A model generated the notes under the pieces. That model had not been told where the DNA came from, did not search any database, and worked only from the letters and a program-made list of their open reading frames with translations. Made by a program: the position numbers and the translations under genes. A stretch of DNA of 6,769 nt from Myxococcales bacterium (lineage in GTDB: Bacteria; Myxococcota; Polyangia; Polyangiales; Polyangiaceae). The stretch covers positions 107,274 to 114,042 of the forward strand of contig PLXW01000102.1 of NCBI GenBank assembly GCA_003151595.1. Direction: 5' to 3'. This document shows positions 1 through 5,575 of the stretch, piece by piece. Positions within the stretch are counted from its first letter, which is position 1. Each line of letters starts with the position of its first letter.

Positions 1-404
1 GTGGATCGTCTTCGAGCGGGTCGTCGTCGAGTGGATCGTCGTCGGGCGGAAGTAGCTCCGGAGGCGGGAGCGGATCGAGCTCGGGGAGTAGCTCGGGAAG
101 CGGATCCAGCTCCGGTAGCAGCTCCGGCGGTACGAGCAGCGCGCCGACGTGGACGGAGATCTATACGAACTACATCGCCGGCGGGACCGACGGGAATTGC
201 TCCGGGTGCCACAGCGGCTACAGCAGCGCGAGCTCGGCCTACTCGAAGGGGGGCGGCTCGACCTGGGCCGATCCCAACTCGTCGCGACTCAGCTGGTACG
301 GCGGTGACATGCCCCCGAGCGGTCCCTCCGGTTCGAGCTCGAACGGCGCCAAGGCGAAGGCCGACATGGATGCCTGGGCCGCCGCGGGCGCGCTCAACAA
401 CTGA
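1..404 (+). CDS. c-type cytochrome-like secreted protein, C-terminal part (5' end outside window)
   Basis: The reading frame begins at base 3 and ends with TGA at 402-404, giving 133 visible residues and no start codon, so the gene begins upstream. Visible residues 1-43 are almost only Ser and Gly in S3-4G units, a flexible tether. The compact domain after it has one covalent haem motif, C66-S-G-C69-H70 (bases 198-212), and a D-M103-P-P motif (Met codon at 309) that in class I-like cytochrome c domains supplies the distal haem ligand. The end (DMDAWAAAGA) matches the terminal helix seen in small haem domains of myxobacterial lipoproteins. From family knowledge, a haem-carrying electron-transfer or redox domain in the periplasm or at the cell surface is expected; its partner is unknown. 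The missing N-terminus probably holds a signal peptide or lipobox. The gene converges on the TetR gene 25 bp away. The haem motif is clear; the precise function is not. Confidence 0.82.
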   Translation, partial: GSSSSGSSSSGSSSGGSSSGGGSGSSSGSSSGSGSSSGSSSGGTSSAPTWTEIYTNYIAGGTDGNCSGCHSGYSSASSAYSKGGGSTWADPNSSRLSWYGGDMPPSGPSGSSSNGAKAKADMDAWAAAGALNN

Positions 405-424
405 CGAGCGCGAGTCGCGGCTCG
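405..424. terminator. hairpin between convergent genes, candidate bidirectional terminator
   Basis: CGAGC at 405-409 pairs with GCTCG at 420-424. Inside, 410-412 can pair with 416-418, leaving G419 bulged and a three-base loop. It fills nearly the whole gap between the cytochrome stop (404) and the TetR stop (430). There is no T-run on either side, so it is at best a non-canonical intrinsic terminator or an RNA 3'-end stabiliser. Confidence 0.35.
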
Positions 425-429
425 GCAAC

Positions 430-1071
430 CTAGCGCGCCCGCTTCTTCGCCCTGACCTTGGGGCGCGCCTTCGCCGCGAACCCCGCGAGGTTCCCGGCGA
501 TGACGGGCGCGAGCACGTCCATGAGCGGTCGCGCGCCCGGGGCCGTGGCGAAGTGCAGCGCGGCGCCGAGGTACGAGATGATCAGCGTCTCGGCGATGAT
601 CGTCGCTCCGACGCGCGGATCGAGGAGCCCGGCGCGCTGCCCGGCGCGGACGTCGTCGGTCATCTCGGCCGTGATCCCTCCGAAGACGGACTCCGCAAAC
701 CCGCCGAGCGTAGGGTTCGACATGTTGGCCGTGATGACGGCGCGACTGAGGTTCTTGTTCGCCGCGGCCTGCTCGCCGAGCGTCATGACGGCGGCGCGTA
801 ACGCCTCGACCGGAGAGCCTCCACGCGCGAGGACGCGATCGCGCTCGCGTCGCGCGACGCGGATCTGATTGCGAACGAGCTCGGTGACGACGGCGTCCTT
901 CGTCGCGAAGTGGACGAAGAACGTCCCCTTGGCCACGCCCGCCTCGCGCACGATCCGTTCGACGCTCGTGTCGGCGTAGCCGTGCGCCGCGAAGAGGCGC
1001 ACCGCTGCCGCGAAGAGACGCTTACGCGTGTCGTCGCCACGAGATACGCGCCTCGTCGATGCCGCCACCAT
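430..1071 (-). CDS. TetR/AcrR-family transcriptional regulator
   Basis: This 213-residue protein has the usual TetR-family length. Residues 15-61 form the N-terminal DNA-binding domain: a first helix (TRKRLFAAAVRLFAAHGY), then TSVERIVREAGVAKGTFFVHF with the family's G-V-A-K-G-T-F-F-x-H-F recognition-helix signature, followed by KDAVVTEL. Residues 70-195 are helical and variable, as expected for the ligand-binding and dimer domain; the ligand cannot be read. The tail (201-213) has eight Lys/Arg in 13 residues, which is unusual and could add non-specific DNA affinity. I chose ATG at 1071; a GTG at 1074 directly precedes it and is possible. Neither has a strong ribosome binding site. The gene is divergent from the hydrolase operon, and two palindromic sites lie between them, so autoregulation and repression of that operon are likely (inference). 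Confidence 0.9.
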   Translation of the reverse strand: MVAASTRRVSRGDDTRKRLFAAAVRLFAAHGYADTSVERIVREAGVAKGTFFVHFATKDAVVTELVRNQIRVARRERDRVLARGGSPVEALRAAVMTLGEQAAANKNLSRAVITANMSNPTLGGFAESVFGGITAEMTDDVRAGQRAGLLDPRVGATIIAETLIISYLGAALHFATAPGARPLMDVLAPVIAGNLAGFAAKARPKVRAKKRAR

Positions 1072-1107
1072 CACACTTGTCGCGCATTACTGCCCCGAGA
1101 GCAACGC

Positions 1108-1121
1108 ATGACCGATAGTCA
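1108..1121. promoter_or_regulatory. candidate TetR-family operator, proximal to the regulator gene (imperfect)
   Basis: TGACCGATAGTCA at 1109-1121 is an inverted repeat (TGAC/GTCA) matching 10 of 13 bases of the perfect palindrome core at 1221-1233; the preceding A is also shared. It starts 37 bp upstream of the regulator ATG, so a bound repressor would cover that gene's own promoter or leader. The function is inferred from position and similarity. Confidence 0.4.
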
Positions 1122-1218
1122 GCGCGAGCGGATGTCAGGCCCAAACGCACGTTCGCTCATCTCTCCGCCGTCTCAACCTTTATTCGACATTCCGTTTTCG
1201 TCGGCGCCGATCCATTTG

Positions 1219-1235
1219 GATGACCGTCGGTCATC
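1219..1235. promoter_or_regulatory. candidate TetR-family operator, proximal to the operon (perfect palindrome)
   Basis: GATGACC-GTC-GGTCATC is a perfect 7-bp inverted repeat with a three-base centre, 17 bp overall. It ends 56 bp upstream of the hydrolase ATG at 1292. Length, symmetry and location fit a TetR-family dimer site. The bound protein is inferred to be the product of the divergent gene. Confidence 0.55.
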
Positions 1236-1278
1236 GAGCCGCGCGTCGCATCGGATGGTGGCGCGCGCGTCGAGGGCC

Positions 1279-1284
1279 AGGAGG
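1279..1284 (+). promoter_or_regulatory. ribosome binding site of the SGNH hydrolase gene
   Basis: A full AGGAGG sits seven bases before ATG 1292. It fixes the start there rather than at an in-frame upstream ATG at 1220, which lies inside the palindrome and would place a long Arg-rich stretch before the signal peptide. Confidence 0.8.
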
Positions 1285-1291
1285 AACGTCG

Positions 1292-2245
1292 ATGAGCATC
1301 CTTGGGAAACGCGCACAGCGCGAAAAGAGCGCGTGGGGTAGCAGCTTCGCCGGGGTCATCGTGCCGATCATCCTCGCCGCGTGCAGCGGGAGTACGACGG
1401 GGCCCCAGCCGGAGATCACGGGGCAGCCCGGCAACGACGCCGGAACGCCGGGCAACGGCACTCCGGGCAACGGCACTCCGGGCAACGGCACACCAGGCAA
1501 CGGCGACGACGATGCGTCGACCTCCAACCCCACGCCCGACCCTGTCGACTCCGGCCCGATCGTCGTGGCGGACGCCAACGCCTGCTCCGCGACCGCGAGC
1601 GAGGTCGTCATGATCGGCGACTCGTACTTCGCGCTCAGCGGCGAGATCACCACGAAGCTGCAGAGCCTCGCCACCGCCGGCGGCGCGCTCGCTTCGGGGA
1701 GCAGCTACCGCCACTACTACGCGTCCGGCGCGAACCTGTACCCGTACCCCGGCTCGGGCGTCCCGCCGATTCCGACTCAGTTCAACACGGCCGTCACGGC
1801 GAACCCCGACATCAAGTACGTCCTCATGGACGGCGGCGGGAACGACGTGCTCCTCCAGAACTCACAGTGCATGGAGGTCTCGCCCGACGCGGGGCCGATC
1901 AGCTCGCAGTGCCAGGGGGTCGTGCAGAACTCCATCGACACGGCGACGACGCTGTTTCAGACGATGAAGACGGCCGGGGTCGACAAGGTCATCTACTTCT
2001 TCTACCCGCACCTGCCGACCGCCGGAAAACCGTCGGCCAACATCCTGCTCGACTACGCCTATCCGCTCGTCAAAGCAGCCTGTGACGGCGCGCCGATCCC
2101 CTGCTACTTCGTCGACACCCGCGCTTCGTTCGAGGGGCACCCGGAATACATCGGGGGCGACAACATCCACCCCACGACCGCCGGCTCGGACGTGATCGCG
2201 GGGCTCATCTGGGACGTGATGCAGCAACAGTGCGTCGCGCTGTGA
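1292..2245 (+). CDS. SGNH/GDSL-family hydrolase lipoprotein
   Basis: This 317-residue protein is a predicted esterase or acyl hydrolase anchored in the envelope. A basic n-region (KRAQREK) and hydrophobic core lead to a lipobox I-L-A-A-C31; Ser at +2 suggests outer-membrane sorting if the Lol rule applies. Residues 52-71 are four TPGNG repeats, followed by an Asp/Ser/Pro-rich tether to about residue 92. The catalytic domain (about 98-317) has block I G-D-S111, block III G-G-G-N184-D, and block V D290-N-I-H293-P, giving the Ser-Asp-His triad and the oxyanion Asn. Six further cysteines (98, 193, 207, 264, 271, 314) could form disulphides, which fits export. The substrate is unknown: carbohydrate O-acetyl esters, lipids and acylated glycans are all possible. 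It is the first gene of a likely operon, 20 bp before the next start, with candidate operators upstream. Confidence 0.9.
   Translation: MSILGKRAQREKSAWGSSFAGVIVPIILAACSGSTTGPQPEITGQPGNDAGTPGNGTPGNGTPGNGTPGNGDDDASTSNPTPDPVDSGPIVVADANACSATASEVVMIGDSYFALSGEITTKLQSLATAGGALASGSSYRHYYASGANLYPYPGSGVPPIPTQFNTAVTANPDIKYVLMDGGGNDVLLQNSQCMEVSPDAGPISSQCQGVVQNSIDTATTLFQTMKTAGVDKVIYFFYPHLPTAGKPSANILLDYAYPLVKAACDGAPIPCYFVDTRASFEGHPEYIGGDNIHPTTAGSDVIAGLIWDVMQQQCVAL
1445..1504 (+). repeat. four tandem 15-bp units encoding TPGNG x4
   Basis: The units start at 1445, 1460, 1475 and 1490, with consensus ACTCCGGGCAACGGC. The middle two are identical and the outer two differ only at third codon positions. They encode a Thr-Pro-Gly-Asn-Gly linker just after the lipid anchor of the hydrolase. 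Unit gain or loss would stay in frame and only change tether length. Confidence 0.9.
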
Positions 2246-2250
2246 CGGCA

Positions 2251-2256
2251 GAGAGG
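2251..2256 (+). promoter_or_regulatory. ribosome binding site of the second operon lipoprotein
   Basis: GAGAGG ends nine bases before ATG 2266 and three bases before ATG 2260. The spacing favours 2266, which also gives a compact signal peptide (MNTIRLF...). Confidence 0.55.
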
Positions 2257-2265
2257 ACCATGGTC

Positions 2266-2997
2266 ATGAACACGATTCGGCTTTTCTCACAGGTGGCGCT
2301 CGCGAGCGCGCTCACAGCTTGCAGCTCGAGCGACACGTCTTCCACGCCGATGGTCACTCAAACGGGGCGCGTGCTCTCGTTCGAGGTCTGCAACACCGCG
2401 CACACGCCGGTCGCCGGGGCCACGGTCACGGTCGGCGGGAACACGGCGACCACCGGCACCGATGGGACGTACTCGATCGCCGTGCCGCCGAAGGATCCTT
2501 TCACGATGCAGGTCGTCAAGGCGAGCGCTCCGACTTACGTGCAGCTGCTCGAAGAGGAGAACACCGTCCAGGGCGACTACAATCGCGGCGACACCCAGCT
2601 GATCCCGACGTCGACCGCGACGCTCCTCAGCTCGTCGCTGCCCAACTACGACACGACGCAGGCGCTCATCACCGTCGAGCTGGTCAAGACCGGCGCTTGC
2701 GCGGACCTCGGAGGGACGACCGTGAGCGCCTCGCCGACCGGCGCCAAGGCGATCACGCAGTACCCCGCGTCGTGCGTGAGCCCGGTGGGTACGAACGCCT
2801 TCGTGACCGACGGCATCTTCCCCGCGGCCGTCATCTACAACGTCACTCCGGGCAAGCAGACGCTCTCGGCGACGAGCCCGAAGTGCACGCAGATCCCGTT
2901 CCCGTACACCGACCCGACGACGAAGCTCACGTATGACGGCACCGTCCAAACTCAAGCGGGGACGGGGACGAGCTTTGTGCGAATTTTCATGAAGTGA
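2266..2997 (+). CDS. lipoprotein with carboxypeptidase-regulatory-like (beta-sandwich) domain
   Basis: This 243-residue protein has a short signal peptide and lipobox L-T-A-C19, then a Ser/Thr-rich stretch. Residues 34-88 have the carboxypeptidase regulatory-like pattern: GRVL, then P-V-A-G-A-T-V-T-V (48-56), then T-D-G-T-Y-S-I (65-71), a beta-sandwich module used in envelope proteins for binding or as a spacer. Residues 134-242 look like a second beta-rich module (ITVELV, TVSASP, YNVTPGKQTLSA) with Cys at 145, 170 and 207. No catalytic motif is visible. ATG 2260 is an alternative start giving two more residues. It follows the hydrolase by 20 bp, and the prenyltransferase GTG overlaps its stop, so it is probably co-transcribed with both. 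Its role is unknown; a surface binding or scaffold protein for the hydrolase is a guess. Confidence 0.82.
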   Translation: MNTIRLFSQVALASALTACSSSDTSSTPMVTQTGRVLSFEVCNTAHTPVAGATVTVGGNTATTGTDGTYSIAVPPKDPFTMQVVKASAPTYVQLLEEENTVQGDYNRGDTQLIPTSTATLLSSSLPNYDTTQALITVELVKTGACADLGGTTVSASPTGAKAITQYPASCVSPVGTNAFVTDGIFPAAVIYNVTPGKQTLSATSPKCTQIPFPYTDPTTKLTYDGTVQTQAGTGTSFVRIFMK

Positions 2998-3953
2998 GCG
3001 AGAGCGCGCCCGCACGGGCGTGCAACAGTGGGCGCGTGCCGAGCCGCCGGATCGACATCGTGGCGTTCCTGAGACTGGGGCGCCCACTGTTCCTCGTCGG
3101 CGGCTTCGTGCTGTACGGCCTTGGCGCAGCCATCGCTTCGCATGGCCGGGCGATCGACGTTCGGCTCTATGCGCTCGGGCAGCTCGTCGTCACGGCGTTC
3201 CAGCTGATGACTCACTATGCGAACGACTACTTCGACTACGAGGCCGACTGCGCCAACGTGACCCCCACGGCGTGGTCCGGCGGGAGTCGCGTGCTCGTCG
3301 CGGGTGACGTTCCGCGCGCGACGGCGCTCGTCGCCGCGCAGGTGCTGGCGGCGATGGGGATCGTCGCGACGCTCGCGCTCGCGTTGACGCCTGGAGCGGG
3401 CCCACTCGTCGTGCCGATTGCGGCGGCGATGCTGGCGCTGTCCTGGGAGTACAGCGCGCCGCCGCTACGCCTGTGTGCTCGCGGCGTGGGCGAGCTGGTC
3501 ACGGCGCTGGTCGTGACCGGGCTCGTGCCGTGGCTCGGGTACTACTTGCAAGCGCGCGGTGGCGGCGGCGCGGGCGTTCTGATCGCTGCCATCACGCCGC
3601 TCGCGTGCCTCCAGGCCGCGATGGTGATCGCGATCGATTTTCCCGACGCGGCAGGCGACGCCGCGACACGCAAGCAGACCCTCGTCGTGCGGCTCGGCGC
3701 GGCGCGCGCGGCGCGTGTGCAGGTCGCGTTCGTCGTCGCGGCCTATGTCGCGCTGGCGATCGGCGCGTGCACGGTGCTCCCCGCGCGAATGGCGCTCGCT
3801 GGTGCGGCGTCGCTCCCGATCGCCGCCTGGCGATGCGTGCGAATCGCCGACCATCGTGATCCCTCGGCCTGGGAGCGCCTCGGATTCTGGGCGATCGCCG
3901 TGCTGATGACGACGGCGATGGCGGAGCTCGTCGCTGCGGTCACGCTCTCCTGA
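2994..3953 (+). CDS. UbiA-family prenyltransferase, MenA-like
   Basis: This 319-residue, very hydrophobic protein has about eight or nine predicted membrane helices, typical of UbiA enzymes, which attach a polyprenyl chain to an aromatic or other acceptor in the inner membrane. The first Asp-rich motif is N77-D-Y-F-D81-Y-E-A-D85, followed by T-P-T-A-W-S-G-G-S-R, as in MenA-like members. The second is D215-F-P-D218-A-A-G-D222, followed by RKQTLVVRLG, matching the DxxxD...K-x-T-L-V-V-R-L-G block. The usual Gly before Lys is Arg226. By family knowledge the substrate could be 1,4-dihydroxy-2-naphthoate (menaquinone synthesis), but UbiA paralogues vary and no other men gene is nearby, so I give no symbol. 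The GTG at 2994 overlaps the upstream stop by four bases (GTGA), suggesting translational coupling; no good ribosome binding site is seen. GTG 3036 is an alternative start. Confidence 0.88.
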   Translation: MSESAPARACNSGRVPSRRIDIVAFLRLGRPLFLVGGFVLYGLGAAIASHGRAIDVRLYALGQLVVTAFQLMTHYANDYFDYEADCANVTPTAWSGGSRVLVAGDVPRATALVAAQVLAAMGIVATLALALTPGAGPLVVPIAAAMLALSWEYSAPPLRLCARGVGELVTALVVTGLVPWLGYYLQARGGGGAGVLIAAITPLACLQAAMVIAIDFPDAAGDAATRKQTLVVRLGAARAARVQVAFVVAAYVALAIGACTVLPARMALAGAASLPIAAWRCVRIADHRDPSAWERLGFWAIAVLMTTAMAELVAAVTLS

Positions 3954-4364
3954 CTACCCCTCTCGGTTCCGAAGGAACGTCGCGACCTCACCCAGTCGCG
4001 CCTCGAGGTACGCGCGCACGTCGCCGTTCACGGCGCACTCGTCGAACGCGCTCCGCATGCATCGCATCCACGCCTCGGCCATTGTCGCATCGACCGGGAC
4101 GGCCGCGTGCCGCATCCGGAGCCGCGGATGCCCGTGCTGCGCGACGTAGTCCTGCGGTCCGCCGAGCCATCCGATGAAGAAGAGCGCGAACTTGTCGCGC
4201 GAAGCGCGCACCACGCGCCCATCGGCGTCGCACGGGTGCAAGCGCGCGAGCGCCGGTTCGAGCTCGGTCATCGCGTCGTAGAAGCGCTCGACGATCGCGC
4301 GGATCGCAGGCTCGCCCCCGAGACTCGCGAAGGGCGTATTCGCCTCCGACGGAACGAACGTCAT
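3954..4364 (-). CDS. group II truncated haemoglobin
   Basis: This 136-residue globin has the 2-over-2 helical length. Visible landmarks are R-F-Y29 (B10 Tyr), L-H43-P (CD1 position, where His is common in proteobacterial-type members), F-F-I-G-W-L-G-G-P-x-x-Y (62-73), the proximal haem His86 in G-H-P-R-L-R-M-R-H, and W99-M-R-C-M (G8 Trp), together diagnostic of the GlbO/YjbI group. The protein should be cytoplasmic and bind haem and O2, and perhaps NO or peroxide; the actual ligand is not readable. The start ATG at 4364 has a weak GAGAG upstream. Its stop codon is immediately adjacent to the convergent prenyltransferase stop, with no spacer. It is divergent from the lipoprotein at 4510. Confidence 0.93.
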   Translation of the reverse strand: MTFVPSEANTPFASLGGEPAIRAIVERFYDAMTELEPALARLHPCDADGRVVRASRDKFALFFIGWLGGPQDYVAQHGHPRLRMRHAAVPVDATMAEAWMRCMRSAFDECAVNGDVRAYLEARLGEVATFLRNREG

Positions 4365-4389
4365 TCGACTCTCATAGTGAAGCGCCGCG

Positions 4390-4413
4390 CGAGCGCCAAG
4401 CCGTGGCGCCTCG
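4390..4413. promoter_or_regulatory. inverted repeat in the globin/lipoprotein divergent region
   Basis: GCGCCA (4393-4398) and TGGCGC (4404-4409) form a perfect 6-bp inverted repeat around AGCCG. Alternatively CGAG-CGCCA pairs with TGGCG-CCTCG as a longer stem with one bulge. It lies 26 bp upstream of the globin ATG in a 145-bp region (4365-4509) that holds nothing else I can name. It could be an operator or a leader hairpin of the globin transcript. Confidence 0.3.
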
Positions 4414-4509
4414 AAGAGGTGTGGAGATCGCGGTGCCGGCCCTACGAAGCGCGCCGCCTCGCCCGCTCCGCGCTTGACTTGAACGCCGCCGTTCGCGTCC
4501 CATTACTTC

Positions 4510-5481
4510 ATGGGAATCTCTCGTTTGCTCTCCGGTGTTCTGGTCCTCGGCTCATTGAGCGGATGTGCGAGCGCGGCGACGCTGCAGGTCGCGAACAAAG
4601 CGCCCCTCCTCGATCAGAGCGTCCCCACTCCTCAAAAGCTCGCGTACACGATCGTCATGGTCCTCCCGCCGAAGGGGAGCGAGCGCGGGCAGGTGAGTGA
4701 GCTGGCGCACCTCGAAAAGGCGCTCTTGAAGCAGGGCGTTCGCGTGATCTCTTCCGGCGTCACCGGTCGCGTCGTCAACACCGTCGATACCGCCGAAGGG
4801 CAGGCGAACGCCGGCGCCACGCAGCTCACGGATCTCGAGCGCGCGCTCGTCCTCGCGCGGAAGTCGGGGGCCGAAGCGCTCCTGCAAGTCGCCAACATGG
4901 AGTGGGCGAAGGACGCGAACAACTTCCGGTACTACGTCCTCCAGGCCGACGGGAAGACGTTCTCCGAGGTCTCCAAAGCCGACTTCGAGGCGCAGGCGCC
5001 CGCGAAGCAGTGGGCCGTGACGGGGCCTTCGCTTCATTTCGAGGCGAAGCTGATCGACGCCGAGACCGGCGAGATCGTGACCGCCGTCGATCTCTCGCAG
5101 TCGACCGTCCACGAGATCACGTCGAAGAGCCTGCCGATGACGATCAGTGGGGGAACGATCGTCGTCCCCAACCTGGGCCCGCACGCGACCGAGATCGACA
5201 CGATCGATCTTCGCGAGGAGGCCACCGTCGAGATGATGGGCAAGCTCGCGAGCCTGATCGCCGAAGGGAAGTCGCACGAAGCGCGGTCGTCGGCGAAGGA
5301 GGTCTCGCTCGAGACCGCGCGAAAGAAGTGCGAAGAGGATCTCGCGAAGTCCGAAGCCGAGAGGCAACGGCTGGCCGGCGCGGAGGCCAAGCGCATCGAA
5401 GAAGACAAGAAGCGCGCGGAGGACGACGCGAAGAAGCTCGCCGACGCCGACGCCGCGAAGAAGACTCCGAAGAAGAAGTGA
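4510..5481 (+). CDS. lipoprotein, CsgG/LpoB-like alpha/beta domain with charged helical C-terminus
   Basis: This 323-residue protein has a short signal peptide (MGISRLLSGVLVLGS) and lipobox L-S-G-C19. Residues 46-200 show an alternating strand/helix pattern: YTIVMVLPP, a helix ending in ALLKQG, VRVISSG, then a helix LERALVLARKSGAEALLQV, and a strand pair FEAKLIDAETGEIVTAV. The 'alleged lineage gene is ADALL' followed by 'A-K-L-I-D-A-x-T-G-E-I-V' layout resembles CsgG/LpoB/TolB-N-type envelope lipoproteins; this is a fold-level guess, not a family assignment. Residues 262-323 are Glu/Lys/Ala-rich and probably one long helix or coiled coil ending in PKKKK-like basic residues, with Cys274 at its start. 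ATG 4510 has no recognisable ribosome binding site, so translation may use a very short leader. It is divergent from the globin gene and convergent with the cysteine-rich lipoprotein gene. Confidence 0.85.
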   Translation: MGISRLLSGVLVLGSLSGCASAATLQVANKAPLLDQSVPTPQKLAYTIVMVLPPKGSERGQVSELAHLEKALLKQGVRVISSGVTGRVVNTVDTAEGQANAGATQLTDLERALVLARKSGAEALLQVANMEWAKDANNFRYYVLQADGKTFSEVSKADFEAQAPAKQWAVTGPSLHFEAKLIDAETGEIVTAVDLSQSTVHEITSKSLPMTISGGTIVVPNLGPHATEIDTIDLREEATVEMMGKLASLIAEGKSHEARSSAKEVSLETARKKCEEDLAKSEAERQRLAGAEAKRIEEDKKRAEDDAKKLADADAAKKTPKKK

Positions 5482-5506
5482 GCCGAGGCGACGCGCTCGC
5501 ATGACG

Positions 5507-5555
5507 GAGCCTCGCGCGGCGAGCATGACCCGGAAGGGCGCTCGCCGCGCAGCTC
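5507..5555. terminator. large compound hairpin, candidate bidirectional terminator
   Basis: GCGCGGCGAGC (5514-5524) is perfectly complementary to GCTCGCCGCGC (5540-5550). Inside, CCC (5529-5531) pairs with GGG (5536-5538) around a GGAA loop of GNRA type; outside, GAGC (5507-5510) pairs with GCTC (5552-5555). It lies between the convergent stops at 5481 and 5578. No U-tract follows on either strand; on the plus strand it is followed by CTCA repeats and CTCTCT (to about 5570). Function is inferred from location and stability. Confidence 0.6.
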
Positions 5556-5575
5556 ACTCACTCACTCTCTGTCGG

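Larger units (their letters stand above)
1072..1291. promoter_or_regulatory. divergent promoter region between TetR gene and lipoprotein/UbiA operon
   Basis: This 220-bp region separates two divergent genes and must hold both promoters. The most AT-rich patch is at about 1175-1199 (TTTATTCGACATT and TTTT inside a GC-rich background), a plausible place for promoter melting. I cannot name convincing -35/-10 pairs. It contains the two related palindromes listed separately. Confidence 0.5.

Noticed and set aside
3..131. Possible CRISPR-like or tandem DNA repeat in the TCG/AGC-rich stretch
   Set aside because: The units are irregular Ser/Gly codons of a linker, without spacers or conserved unit length.
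1..801. Long plus-strand open frame from a GTG at base 1, running through the cytochrome end and across the TetR gene
   Set aside because: Its translation is Arg/Ala/Pro-rich noise; the cytochrome frame (from base 3) and the minus-strand TetR frame both carry recognisable domains in the same bases.
3004..3020. CGCCCG-CA-CGGGCG inverted repeat near the start of the prenyltransferase gene
   Set aside because: A two-base loop is too tight and it lies in coding GC-rich DNA; no positional reason to call it regulatory.
4474..4506. TTGACT followed by CATTAC as a sigma-70-like promoter for the gene at 4510
   Set aside because: The spacer is 21 bases and the -10 match is poor, and it would start transcription almost at the ATG.
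4552..5526. Minus-strand open frame of 324 codons antisense to the lipoprotein gene
   Set aside because: Arg/Leu-rich shadow typical of GC-rich coding DNA. The plus strand has a signal peptide, lipobox and a coherent protein.
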